Source: Heterostelium album PN500
Lineage: Eukaryota; Evosea; Eumycetozoa; Acytosteliales; Acytosteliaceae
Assembly: GCF_000004825.1 (NCBI RefSeq)
Contig: NW_008805064.1
Span: 2,790,001-2,854,000, forward strand
Direction of reading: 5' to 3'
DNA length: 64,000 nucleotides
Shown: one piece after another, positions 1-11,041 of the stretch
Layout: every line of letters begins with the position of its first letter
Position numbering within the stretch: position 1 is the first letter of the stretch
The notes under the pieces: generated by a model
Databases searched by the model: none
What the model was told of the DNA's origin: nothing
What the model saw: the letters and a program-made list of their open reading frames with translations, nothing else
Position numbers and translations under genes: made by a program

Positions 1-1377
1 CCAATAACAATAACACTGGTTCTCCTATTAACAACAATAGTAACAACAACAACAACAATAACAACAATAATAGCAACAACAAGAATACAGTAACACCAAC
101 ATCAACAGGTAGAAAGTTATCAATGACAAACAGTTATGGATTGACAGCAGCAGAAGCCAAACAAAAGTCACGTGACATCGACAGAACGATCAAACAAGAG
201 TCACGTGACTCTGTGCTGAAGCTATTGCTACTGGGTGCATCAGACTCTGGCAAGTCGACACTCTTCAAGCAGATGAAGATCATTCAGGAGAATGGTGGAT
301 TCACTCGTGAGGAGCTCGCAGAGAATCGTGTGCTCATCTATGAAAACATTGTAAGTCAGATGAACCTGCTTCTCGAGGCGATGTACAACGATCGTGGATC
401 GACCTACGACGGCAGCACTGACGACCTCATGTACTTTGAAGATCCCATGAATTTCGAACGTGCAGTACGTGTCAAACACGCGCATGACCTGCTTCAAACC
501 GGTCAGACACTCACCGCATGGCCAATAATCATCACCGACATCAAGATGCTCTGGCAATCCAACGAAATTCAACATCAATACAACATCAGAGAGAATGGAA
601 TAACCAACAGTTATCAATTAAATGATTCTGCACCATAGTAAGTTTATTAACAATTTCTTGAAGCCAATAGCATCATAACAACCATTTACTTACTTATCTA
701 TTCTATTCAATTTAGTTTCCTTAATAATTTAGATGCCTATTCAACCGAAACATTCATACCAACCGAACAAGATATATTGAGAATAAGAACTAAAACTACG
801 AGTGTAACAGAAGCAGATTATGTTTTTAGAGGTTTAAGATTCAAGTATGTATTTTATTTGATTTGATAATACAAACCTTTTTATTAATATGTAAATTGTT
901 ATTTGTCGATACAATAGGATGGTTGATGTAGGTGGACAGAAAAGTTATCGTAGAAAATGGATACATTGTTTCGACAATGTCTCCGCTGTATTATTTGTAG
1001 CATCATTGAATTCGTATGACCAGGTGTTGGAAGAGGACGGACAGACCAATCGTCTCGAAGATTCGCTGTCACTGTTTGGCGAGATTTCCAACTCTCAGTG
1101 GTTCGCCAAGAGTGCCATGGTCCTGTTCCTCAACAAGACCGACCTCTTCAAGGAGAAAGTAAAGCGTGTACCACTCTCAAAGTACAGTCCTGGCTACACC
1201 GGTCCCAACTCTGCCAAGCCTGCCGCAACCTATCTCTCTGGACTCTTCTCCAGTCAGATCAAAAACAAAAAACCACTCTATCTCCATCTCACCTGTGCCA
1301 TCGATACCACAAATACCAAGTTTGTTTTTCAATCCGTTATCGATGACCTCTTGAAGAAATCATTGGAGCTGTTTTAA
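1..1377 (+). CDS. Heterotrimeric G protein alpha subunit (5' end may lie outside the window)
   Basis: GTP-binding alpha subunit coupling surface receptors to effectors at the plasma membrane. Exons read as (before 1)-637, 716-844 and 918-1377; phases agree. Counting from ATG 123 it is 367 aa. Seen: P-loop GASDSGKST at residues 38-46, switch I RIRTKTTS, switch II DVGGQ, NKTD, and TCAIDT. The usual P-loop is GxGESGKST, so Asp replaces the Glu that contacts the switch I arginine. The C-terminus ends KKSLELF with no Cys at -4. The frame stays open upstream of ATG 123 through an Asn-rich stretch to base 3, so an N-terminal extension is likely. However, residues from ATG 123 align end to end with normal alpha subunits, except that MTNS replaces the myristoylated MGxxxS start. 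Which start is used is unresolved. Paralogue identity not assigned. Confidence 0.93.
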
Positions 1378-2212
1378 AACATCATCACACATCTTTATTA
1401 TTTTATATATTATATATTGTTATGTTATTAATAATGTTATTTTTCTCCCTCTCTTTTTATTTTCCTTTTTTTTTTTTCCCTTTATACAAATCCGACCTTA
1501 TTTTATAACTTATTATATATTTATGTTTCAACAATAACTACAAATCGTTTTTTTTTTCCTTTATCATTATGATATTTATTATATCATAGAGGCATTGTCA
1601 TTCATTACAACAACAGCAACTTCACCTGTTTATAAATACTTATCAAAAATCGATCAAATTCATCAACTTATAATTAATTTTTTCCTTTTATATTACCAAA
1701 GCAAACAATTTAAAATAGAATAGCTATTTTGTTTTTACAAAAATAAAGAGTTGTTTATTTAAATTCTTAACAATAATATTGGTTTTAAAATTATTTTTAT
1801 TATACATGGATAGAATTGGGTGGTCAATAATAATGATTTCAGTAAATCTTTTTAAGAAATTTGAGAATTAGAGTTGTTATTAAAATAATGTACATTTTAA
1901 AGGGAAATTTTTCATCTTATATGACATCAATGAATTCATTGGAAATCTCTCTATCTAGATAGAAAAGTTGATGTATTAATGAAGTTTGCAACTACTCAGC
2001 TACAAGTTTCAGCAGTACATGTGAAAACAGGAAATCAGATCTCAGCGGAGTTTGACTTTGTCATTGATGAAGCTGAATCTATTAGAAGAAAGAAGTATAA
2101 AGATATAGTTGAGCATGAAATCAAAACATACCAATTAAATAATATCAATTAAATAATTTAACATTTAAAAAAATTTGTTTATTTCTAAAAATTTTTTTGT
2201 AGGTATTTTTTT
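1378..2212. other. Spacer with one short coding-like stretch
   Basis: AT-rich 3' flank of the G alpha gene with T-tracts. The only structured part is the 57-codon frame at 1979-2152, listed separately. Nothing else recognised. Confidence 0.6.
1979..2152 (+). pseudogene. Short coding-like frame, probably a gene fragment
   Basis: A 57-aa frame starting MKFATTQLQVSAVHVKTG, with FDFVIDEAESIRRKKYK in the middle and ending with a TAA. Amino-acid composition and codon use are far more protein-like than the surrounding AT-rich spacer. The frame stays open upstream only to 1934, and a possible 3' splice site (CTATCTAG) ends at 1958, so this may be the last exon of a gene whose other exons I cannot find. 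I do not recognise the family. A decayed duplicate fragment is the other possibility. Confidence 0.35.
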
Positions 2213-2602
2213 TTATTTTTTAGCTTTTGTATCAACAAGTTGATATGAAGGCATTATAACCGAGGTAATTCTACTCCACAATGAATCCGGAATCTCTTTT
2301 TCATTGTATTTAATGAATTGTTGCATTTCATCGGTGTCATCAACTCGGTAACCAGGTTCGTATCTAAATTTTGTCTGTTCTTCGTTGTTGATAAGAGTGT
2401 TCCGATTGTCCTCATCATCCATAAGGTTTACATAGTTTTTCAGATGAGAAGCAGTATTGGTCGGTATATTGTCAAGATAGGTTGAGCTATTATTGGGAAT
2501 TAATTGAATTTTTGTAGATATATTTAATTTATTGACACAATATTCACAGAGCATTGTATTACTAATATTAAAACTAATATCAAAACATCTACAACTATCC
2601 AT
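2213..2602 (-). CDS. Small hypothetical protein with N-terminal cysteines
   Basis: Single-exon frame of 129 aa, not assigned to a family. It starts MDSCRCFDI and has LCEYC about 15 residues later, so a CxC...CxxC pattern that could bind a metal. The rest is polar and acidic in the middle (LMDDEDNRNT) with no signal peptide or membrane segment. Composition is that of a normal soluble protein and the frame is longer than expected by chance in DNA this AT-rich. It lies tail to tail with the G alpha gene. Real but unidentified gene is the best reading. Confidence 0.55.
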   Translation of the reverse strand: MDSCRCFDISFNISNTMLCEYCVNKLNISTKIQLIPNNSSTYLDNIPTNTASHLKNYVNLMDDEDNRNTLINNEEQTKFRYEPGYRVDDTDEMQQFIKYNEKEIPDSLWSRITSVIMPSYQLVDTKAKK

Positions 2603-3880
2603 TTTAATATCTATTTATAAAATGTTTCTTTTTATATAATAAAGAATTTTATAATAATTTTTTTTTAGTTGATTGTTAATTATAGTAATAATAAATTAAT
2701 TAAAATAAATACAAAGTGTCACATCGTTCTATTAAAAAATAAATCAAATATAAATGGATTGATCAGAGTAATAATTTCAATGGTGTAGTTAATACAACAG
2801 TAGACAATTCTATCATATAAAATTTAGTATATATTTTTTGAAATAAATGAAAAAAAATGGTGGTTGATCATACATATAATAATATATTGAGTGTGAAAAA
2901 AAATAAATAAAAATTATATTTAAACAACAGTAGTTATGACTGTTTGTTAGTGATCATCTTTTTAATTTATCTCCTTAAAACTATTGATATCTCTCATCTT
3001 TTGATAAACTTTCGAAATGAATAGAATAGTCTTTACTACAAAGAGATATTATTCATTAAGTTGAAATAATTATAAAAAAATTTTGATTCTTATAAATTAT
3101 TAATTTTTAAAATTTTTTTTAATTAAATAAAAAAAATAATCATCCTACAGATATTAATACTAAATTTTTATAAGATAAGGAAGAAGAAGGTTAATTATAT
3201 AATAATTGGATTTTAGAACTACAGATATCAACTTTAATTAAAAAGATGTTACATAAAAAGTGGTCCATTGATAAAATGTTATTTTTATTATAGAGTGAAC
3301 AAGAGAGAAGATCAGATAGATAATTGATATATTTTTTATTTGTTTTGTTTTTTTTTTTTAACATGTGCAATTTGAAAAAAGGGTCAAAGAATGGATGACA
3401 AAAACACACTATTGTGTTAAAATTTAAGTGTATATATAAAATGTGATCATCACAGTTAATTTAGCAGTGAAAATAGATTATATTAATTTTCATATGAGCA
3501 ATGATAACAAATCTACAAGGTAAGGGGGAGTAGCTAACAAACTATCATTGTATTATTGCTGAATGTGATGATAATAATAATGAGTTATAGTTGTGTTTTT
3601 GGTCAATCATTGCATATGCATACTGCAAAATGTTCAAAATGCATAGAGAATATCATAATACCATTTATAATAGAATAGGTAACATTTGAATTAAGAATTT
3701 TTAATGTAATAAATAGCTGCATATGAAAAAACAAAAAAATAATAAAATTGTATTATTTAATTCTGTTACTTATTATTTATAATATTTATTTATTAACATT
3801 AATATAATATTATAGAAATAATCATTTTAATAGGAAATAGTTGAAACTATTCTTTTTTTTTTATTTTATTTATTATTAAA
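2603..3880. other. AT-rich intergenic region
   Basis: About 1.3 kb of A/T-rich spacer between the small hypothetical gene and the glycine-rich gene. Long A and T runs and no convincing coding frame. A possible nine-codon frame followed by a donor-like GTAAGG near 3493-3520 has no partner exon. Confidence 0.6.
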
Positions 3881-5955
3881 ATGATAAGAAGGAGAGTAAT
3901 TATTTGCATCCTTTTTATGGTGACAATTTTGGCCATAAAGACAAGTGCTACTGATCAGGTAAGATTAAAAAAATATTGTATAAATAAAAAAAATATATTA
4001 ATATTTTAATTTCAAAAAATTACCATTTTTGTTTTGCTCATCAATCAAATCAATAATCATCATCATTTACTGAAAATGATCAAAATTTATAAATTAACGA
4101 TATATATTAGGTAACTAGACATGAGGAGCAAGTTGTAGATGCACAGGTGGTTGAACACGAAGAATTGCAAAGAGAAGAACAAAAACAAAAGATTCCATTG
4201 TCAGAGAATGATCTGTCAACACTAGAAACAATTAAACAACAATATATTGAGGATGCATGGAAGGTCAAGGTAATGCTCGAGACCATTGAAGCCCTCGATA
4301 AGCTCGTTATCGTCGCAGAGAAGAATGGTATTACCGATTTCAGACCAGCCATCGAGAGCCATCTTCGTGAGAAGTTGGCCGCCGGTTTCATTGGTTTCGG
4401 TAGTGGTGGTGAATACACATACTACAGTCCGGGTGGTCTGCTCACCAACGCCGTCAATGCTCTTGCTGGAAGTCCATTCAGTGGTGGTCTATTGTACAAT
4501 CTGCTGAGTGGTATTTTCGGTGATAAACCAGTGCCAACCTCGATCTCACAACTCGGTGTCACTTCGACCAACGGTGGTAACATTCAGCCAAGTACTGCAC
4601 CAGTAGTCGGTGTCACCCTCGCTCAAGTAGGTACCAGTGTTATGGCAACTGCACCTCCACAGGCCTACATTGCATCTTCCGGTAACGAGCCAATCACCGG
4701 TATCAACCCAGGTTACGGTGGTCAAGCTGGTATTATCGGACATGTCAACGGTCCACCTTTACAAGCCACTTTGGCATCGGGTTTGGGTGGTCTTCCAACT
4801 GCTTCACCATCGATCTCTTCGACTATTGCCACTGCTGCTGCCGGTGAATTGATTGCAGGTCTTTCCGATGTATTGAAGAATTCCGCTGCATCTATTCTCG
4901 GTTTATTGACCGCTGGTAATCCAGGTCCAAACACAGTCGGTTATGGTTCCAAGACCATTGCTTTGTTACCAAATCCAACTGGTTCCGTAGGACAAGGTAT
5001 TGCCGGTACTGGTACCAGTGGTAGCATTGCTCAAGTTACTTCTGGTCCACCACTTCCAATCGGTGGTATTCCAATTCCAAATCCAAATGCAGGTATTATC
5101 GGACAACCAATCGGTGGTTCTGGTATTCCAGGCTTTGGTCCAAACAACAATGTTATCGGTGGTTCCGGACAAGTCGGTGGTTCCGGTCCATACGGAAGTA
5201 GAACAGGTGGTAACAATGCATTTGGATTGTTTGGTTCTTCTGTTGGAGGTGGTCCAGGTTTCTCTTTCGGTCGTTCTGGTGTACTTGGTAAGCTTGTCGA
5301 TGCAAATGAAGTCTCGGACCTTCCACTTGTTGCAGAAGATCTTCCAGCCAAAGACTTAGAAGACATCCTCCGTGTTATCGTTAAGCTTATCAACACTGAC
5401 AACGATGAACAAGTCAACAAACAAGTCGCTCAAGAACAGCTACTTGGTGGATTGTTTGGAGGTGGTGGTGGATTGTTTGGAGGTGGTAGTGGTGGATATG
5501 GAGGTGGCGGTGGATTGCTGGGTGGTGGAGGTTTATTGGGTGGATTGTTCGGTGGAAACGGTGGAGGTTTATTGGGTGGACTATTCGGTGGTGGAGGTGT
5601 CACCCCTGGTGTGCCACCACCAGCCCCAGGACCAAACGGTATTCCAACATTGGCCGGATTGCAACAGCCGGTCGGTACAGTTGTTGCCATGCATCCAGAG
5701 CTCACTGCAGTTGGCCAACGTGGTGGCGGTATTCCAGGTGTTACATTCGGTAACACCTTTGGACCAGTGGTCTCCGGTCAACAAAACGGAGTCGACATGC
5801 TTCCGACTTCTCACACTGTCGGTATTGTATTCCCAACTGGTGTCACATGGGTAAATCCACCACCCAGAAGAGGTAGATCCGATCTTGAAGAGCAACAATT
5901 CTCAAATGTCCAAAAAGAGGATACTCAAGATCAACCAACTGTAGTTCATGATTAA
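3881..5955 (+). CDS. Secreted glycine-rich protein with GGLFGG-type repeats
   Basis: Exon 1 is 3881-3958 (26 aa, signal peptide MIRRRVIICILFMVTILAI) and exon 2 is 4111-5955, with a 152-nt AT-rich intron; 640 aa in total. After the signal comes a charged, probably helical segment of roughly 100 aa (EQKQKIPLSENDLSTLETIK and following). Then come long Gly/Pro/Ile/Val-rich low-complexity parts, a second short charged helix around RVIVKLINTDNDEQVNKQ, and a dense glycine block with repeats such as GGLFGGGGGLFGGG and GGGLLGGLFGG. The tail is charged (SDLEEQQFSNVQKED). No enzymatic motif. A structural or matrix role, for example in sheath, stalk or spore coat, is inference from composition and secretion only. 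Confidence 0.8.
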
Positions 5956-6267
5956 ATTAATTAATTATTTTAACAATATTTTCAATACCATCTCGTCAAA
6001 ATTTATAAGTAAAAACATTATAAAAATAAATAGATTATAAAAATAACCAAAAATCACTTTGATTGAAAAGCAAAAAAAAAAACAATTTGATTTCCTTTTT
6101 TATTTTTTATTAATTTTAATGTCGGGAATTGCCTGATTTAATGCCGACCATTTTTTTATTATTTTTTTTTTAATTAAAGATATTTAATTGTGTGTGTTGG
6201 AATGATCATGGTTTTTAAGCATTAAAAGAATTGATCTTTTTTTTAAAATATTTAATTAAAAAAAAAC
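5956..6267. other. Short AT-rich intergenic region
   Basis: Spacer between the glycine-rich gene and the GH113-like gene; holds A/T runs and presumably the downstream promoter. Nothing else seen. Confidence 0.5.
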
Positions 6268-7588
6268 ATGAAGTTTTCAAATATATTATTTTGTTTGTTT
6301 GTACTTTGTACATTCTCACAATATTGCAATGCTGTAATTAATTGGAGTCAGAAGGGTATGACCTATACTAATGATAAATGTAAGTATTCCACTACTTTAA
6401 CAATATCTAGGTAACTTTGTATTTAAATTATAACATATTTCTATATAGATTGCCCATTTGTAAGATACAATGATTCAAAATCAGACTTGTCACTATATAA
6501 TTTAAGATCATCAGGTGCCAATTGGGTATCAATTGTAGTAACAAATTTCCAAGACACTCAAAAGTAAGAGTTAACCATAAGGTTGATCATTGATTATTAT
6601 TTAATATTAATATAATATTTAGTACAACAGCTATTTATCCAGTTCCAGGTATTACTGCAACAGATGAAGAGTTGGAACATGCCATTAACTATGCTCACAA
6701 GATTGGATTGAATGTTATGTTAAAGCCACACATTGATTTCATGAAGGATCCAGCTCACTGGAGAGGTGAGATCGGTGTCTACTACACAGAGCAACAATGG
6801 GCAGAGTGGTTCGCCAACTACACTCCCAGTCTTGTTCACTATGCAGAGATGGCAGAGAATCTCAAGGTCGAACAATTCTCGTTGGGTTGTGAGTTGATTG
6901 CTACTAGCTGGCGTGATGCCCAATGGCGTCAAGTTGCCAAATCTGTACGTGATGTTTACAGTGGTGTTTTAACTTACGCAGCCAACCACGGTGGTGAAGA
7001 GACCAACAAGACATGGTGGGATGTTGTCGATATTATCGGTGTCGACGCTTACTATCCACTCTGTCCAGAGACCCACAACGCTACTCTTGCCGACATGGTA
7101 AACTACTGGAACGTCATTATGTACCAAGGAGTGAACAATGGTGAGGAACAAATGACATCCAGTCTTCACAATCTCACAGTATTCTGGAATAAACCAATGA
7201 TTTTCACTGAACTCGGTTATTGCTCTGGAAATTGTACCACCGGACCAGAAGTGGATCTAGGTATACAGGACATACAATTCCAATCGGTTTTCGAAGCATT
7301 CGCCAATGTTCCATGGTTCGAAGGTGTTGTAAGTATCATACAAAATAATTTTGAAAAAACATTTATAAAAATAACAAAAATTAATTATCTTTTCCTTTCC
7401 TTAACATTTTAATAAACAAAACAAAGCACTGGTGGAATTGGGTAACTGATCCAGCATTCGGTGGTGAAGACAATTGGTGTATGACACCACAATTCAAACC
7501 AACAGAAGTATTATTACATGAGCAATACGGTAGTCTTTACCCTCCAATACGTCCAAATTACCCAGCGGTTTGTCCATGTATTCTATAA
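6268..7588 (+). CDS. Secreted GH113-like TIM-barrel glycoside hydrolase
   Basis: Four exons by splice signals and phase: 6268-6379, 6449-6563, 6623-7328 and 7427-7588 (364 aa). Exon 1 gives a signal peptide (MKFSNILFCLFVLCTFSQYC). The core has the pattern of the GH113 / GTA-like barrel family, which includes beta-mannanases: LKPHIDF, HWRGEI, WAEWFANY, FSLGCELI, LTYAANHGG, VDIIGVDAYYPL and FTELGY. The Glu in GCEL and the Glu in FTELGY are the likely acid/base and nucleophile. The exon 4 end (HWWNWVTDP...GG) matches the usual barrel end. Substrate cannot be read from sequence; a beta-mannoside in bacterial or plant debris, or in the amoeba's own extracellular glycans, is inference. Confidence 0.85.
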
Positions 7589-8331
7589 ACCCAATAATAA
7601 ATATTAATATAATTTAAAATTTACATTAAAAAATAATAATAATAATAATTGTTGTCTACAATCATTAAGTATAACCCCCACTTGGTTATACTTTTTATTG
7701 TTTTATGTTTAGTGAGTGTTAATATCTTTAAGATATTCTTTGTTTGTTAGATAATAATATTTTGATGATGGATTTACTTATTTAAATATGTACCAACTAA
7801 CCATATTAGGAAATGACAATTGAAATAAAAACCACCATAAACACTTATATCACTGACTTTGGTAAAGTTTAATATATATTTATATATAATGACAACATCT
7901 AATATAAATTTATTTAGTTAATGGGTCGATAATGAAGTTATATTGGTTGTTTAGTTACTGTAAGATAAAGATAGGTTATAAAAATCAATGTAAATTTACA
8001 TTTCAAATTGTAGTGATATTACTCTAAACATATCATAGTATTTATTTTCAAACGTAATAATCGAACACGTCAGATTGTTTTAAAAGATTTCTTAATAATT
8101 GTTGTTGTGTATTATATAAGTTATTGTTGTAATGGTCATCAATATCTAATGAATATTAAAATAATTCTTTTAAATATAGAGATTGAATTAGTTGTTCATT
8201 TTTAACTGTTATAAATTAAAATGCTATAAATACATACAATCAATTACTGAATAGTTATATCTTTTATTAACTTTACTTACTCTTTTTCACTATTAGTATA
8301 TTATTTACTAATAATTATAATATAAAAAAAT
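7589..8331. other. AT-rich intergenic region
   Basis: About 740 bases without a convincing coding frame between the GH113-like and CAP-domain genes. Short TAA microsatellite near 7630-7650. Presumably 3' flank and promoter of same-strand neighbours. Confidence 0.6.
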
Positions 8332-8796
8332 ATGTTTAAAATAATTGTTTATTTATTTGTATTTATTACATTGTTTGGTGTATATGGTATATTTGGACAA
8401 TTCAATCCGACAGTTCATCTGACACTGTTGAACAAAGAGAGAAGTAATGCAAACCTTACTTTGTTGGCATACAGTGTTTGTTTGAATAATGCAGCACAAG
8501 CTCATTCAAACTTTATGAGTTCAACACGTAACCTTACCACTGCCGATCCACACGGTGGATTGTTTCAAATGGTAGATTACTATGGACAGGTTGATGTCCA
8601 AAATGTTGCCCAGAATATTGGAATGGGATACAGAAATGACCAACAACTCATTGATACATTCATGAAAGGTTCACAAAAAAAGAACATTCTCAACCCTCGA
8701 TTGACAAGTGTTGGTGTTGCCGTCTCTAAAGACCAAGATGGATATCTATATTGGACTCAATTCTTTGCAAATGGTGCCTGCTATATGCAAAATTAA
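8332..8796 (+). CDS. Secreted CAP/SCP-domain protein
   Basis: Single exon, 154 aa, signal peptide MFKIIVYLFVFITLFGVYG. The remainder is a compact CAP (CRISP/antigen 5/PR-1) domain closer to the bacterial YkwD-like type: LLNKERSNANLTLLAYS, then LNNAAQAHSNFM, DPHGG, QNIGMG, and TSVGVAVSKD...YWTQFFA. The His in QAHS and in DPHGG and the Glu in NKER sit where the CAP cavity residues are normally found. CAP domains bind sterols or metal or act as proteases in different families, so the molecular role is open. It follows two other secreted-protein genes on the same strand. Confidence 0.85.
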   Translation: MFKIIVYLFVFITLFGVYGIFGQFNPTVHLTLLNKERSNANLTLLAYSVCLNNAAQAHSNFMSSTRNLTTADPHGGLFQMVDYYGQVDVQNVAQNIGMGYRNDQQLIDTFMKGSQKKNILNPRLTSVGVAVSKDQDGYLYWTQFFANGACYMQN

Positions 8797-9069
8797 TGTA
8801 CAAATATAAATAAAAATTATAAATATAAATATAAAAGTATAACAAAACTTATCTTTACAATATAATTTTTCTTTCTTTTTATTATTATAATAATAATCAG
8901 TACTACATTACCATTTTTATTTTAATTAATTATTAAGATTTCTTTGTGAATGTAGATCAAAATAAAAATAATATTCTAAATGAATAAACTGTAGATTTAT
9001 CTTTACAATATTTGATTTTCTATGATTATTTATTAATTCATTGATTATTTATTGGTGATCATCAAGAGA

Positions 9070-9843
9070 TCATGTCGATGGTTGTTGTTGTTGTTGTTTT
9101 TGTTGATTTGAAAGTTGATCTAAAAGCTGGTTGAGATGTTCTATATTTTGTTTTAACTCTTTGTTGATTGAACCTTCATTCTCATCTATTAAATCCAATC
9201 CTTTAGAGTTTAGCCATTTGTCTGTTTCAATGAATTTAAATGCTTGGTTGAATGTATCATCATAGGCTTTCAACTGATTTAGCTTTCTAAGTATAATTTC
9301 ATTCTTTTTATTCTGTGCTTCTTTATTTACATCTTGTTGATCTTCTTCATCATCGTCATCATCATCTTCATTCTCATCTGATTGAGCGGATTCATCTTCA
9401 TCTTCATCTTCATCATCATCATCATCTTTACTATTTTTATTATTCTTTGATATCTTTTTACTATTACTGTTGTTACTACTACTACTATTATTATTACTAT
9501 CAATACTACTACTATTATTATTGTTGTTATTACTGCTGTTGTTATTTAAAAGATTATTTAAATTTGAACTACTTGTATTTGAAATTGACTTTATTCTATC
9601 AGTTATTTTAGTATCTACTATCTCTTTTAGATATTCATAGCTACCGTTGATATCATCGTCCAGATCAACGTTCTTTAAAATATAGTCTAGAATATCAAGA
9701 GTGTTATTATTTGAACTGTCGTTATGATGTTTCTCTTTTTGAAACTGAAGTACCAAGTCATTTAGATATTCACTATTTTGCTCTAATCTCTCTATATTTC
9801 TTATATCATCTTTGATATGATCTAATGTAATTCTAAATGACAT
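9070..9843 (-). CDS. Hypothetical acidic low-complexity protein
   Basis: Single-exon frame of 257 aa with no family recognised. The N-terminal ~90 residues look helical (HIKDDIRNIERLEQNSEYL). They are followed by Ser/Asn runs and a strongly acidic block (DDDDDEDEDEDESAQSDEN). Then comes a second helical part (NQAFKFIETDKWLNSKGLDL, NIEHLNQLLDQLSNQ) and a poly-Gln end. No signal peptide or membrane segment. Heptad-like Leu spacing in the C-terminal part suggests a short coiled coil. Low-complexity tracts of this sort are ordinary in dictyostelid proteins. Confidence 0.75.
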   Translation of the reverse strand: MSFRITLDHIKDDIRNIERLEQNSEYLNDLVLQFQKEKHHNDSSNNNTLDILDYILKNVDLDDDINGSYEYLKEIVDTKITDRIKSISNTSSSNLNNLLNNNSSNNNNNNSSSIDSNNNSSSSNNSNSKKISKNNKNSKDDDDDEDEDEDESAQSDENEDDDDDDEEDQQDVNKEAQNKKNEIILRKLNQLKAYDDTFNQAFKFIETDKWLNSKGLDLIDENEGSINKELKQNIEHLNQLLDQLSNQQKQQQQQPST

Positions 9844-9994
9844 TTACTATGTTGTATTAGTTTTTAAAGGAATGAATGAACAAAACAAATTTTAATTTTA
9901 ATTAAATTTTATTTTTTTATTTACAAAAAAAAATGTGTTTCAGAGACTATTGAGTCAATGCCATAAAAGTGTATTGTTATAAGAAATAACCAAA

Positions 9995-11041
9995 TTACAA
10001 TTGTACCACCAATGCAGATAATAAGCTTATTACTAAAGTAGATTGGAAAACAATTGCTAACTTTGAAGAAGAACTAGCATCTTCAAATGGATCAAAGCTG
10101 TCGCTAGATGGATCACTTGTAGTTCCTGTACCCGGATTAACAGTGGTAGTCGATGTTGTTGGCTTTGAAGTAGTACCAGAAGTGGATGTTGTTGGTTTTG
10201 AAGTAGTACCAGAAGTGGTTGTGTTTAATCCAGTAGTTGTAGTAGTGGTGGTGGTTGTGTTGACTCCAGTAGTGGTTGAACTGTCTGAGCTAGAGCTTGT
10301 TGTGCTTACTCCAGTAGTAGTTGAACTGTCTGAACTAGAGCTGCTGGAGGTGGAGTTACCTGATGTTGTGCTTGGTACTCCTGTTGTTGACGATGTCGAG
10401 TTTGAAGAGGTAGTGGATGGTGCTGTGGAACTAGATGAATCTGAAGTTGTAGAGAATGAAGTAGTAGTGGATGGCGAGGTAGTAGATGGTGCTGTAGAGC
10501 TTGATGAATCTGAAGTTGTGGAGGACGAGGTAGTAGAAGATGGTGCTGTAGAACTGGATGAATCTGAAGTTGTGCTTGTTGAACCGGATGCAGAGGTAGT
10601 TGTTGATGATGGATCAGCTGTGGTTGATGATGATGTTGTTGTGCTTCCACTTGCTGTGGTGGTAGATGGTTCGGCACTTCCGCTAGTTGTAGAAGTTGCA
10701 GAAGCTGACGAATCACCGGAGGTTCCAGCTCCTCCTGATACTTCTGAATTTGGACCACCGTATGTAGTTGATGCCAAACTTGGTACATATTTTCCAGAGA
10801 TAACTACAGACTGTTGTGTGGAATATTCGAAAGAATTAGACGGACTTTCTGGATTCATTTCATAAGATCCGGAAATGGTACCAATGGAAAGAGGTGTTCC
10901 ATATCCAAAACCTAAATGATCAATTCAAAAAAATACCAAAAATTAATAAACAAATAAGATTAATGGATTTTATTTGTATAAATAATTTGGATACATACAA
11001 ATAAAACAAGATAGTAATATAAAAATAGATAATTTTAACAT
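9995..11041 (-). CDS. GPI-anchored-type Ser/Thr-rich (mucin-like) surface protein
   Basis: Exon 1 is 11041-10999 (MLKLSIFILLSCFI, a signal peptide) and exon 2 is 10911-9995, joined in phase across an 87-nt intron; 319 aa. After CFGYGTPLSIGT and a short normal segment, the protein is almost wholly Ser/Thr with Gly, Asp and Pro, including near-perfect internal repeats (TTSDSSSSTAPSTT and variants; TSTSGTTSKPTT twice). The C-terminus is a hydrophobic GPI-type signal (LAIVFQSTLVISLLSALVV) preceded by small residues (ASSSSK). This is the architecture of heavily O-glycosylated surface stalks in dictyostelids. The antisense strand carries a long open frame, which is a by-product of the repeats. Confidence 0.82.

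Noticed and set aside
1806-1957. Possible first exon and intron for the 1979-2152 frame
   Set aside because: A start (MDRIGWSIIMIS) followed by GTAAAT and an acceptor at 1958 exists, but the reading phases do not match.
3191-3409. 72-codon minus frame
   Set aside because: Lys/Asn/Phe/Leu composition expected of random AT-rich DNA; no homologue or splice partner.
9315-9611. + strand frame of His/Tyr/Leu runs
   Set aside because: Antisense of the Asp/Asn-rich minus gene; composition (poly-Tyr, poly-His) is an artefact of trinucleotide repeats.
10143-10865. Long + strand open frame, Val/Glu/Asp-rich
   Set aside because: It is the complement of the Ser/Thr repeat gene (ACT/TCT-type codons read as Val/Glu on the other strand). 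The minus frame has a signal peptide, intron and GPI signal; the + frame has none of these.
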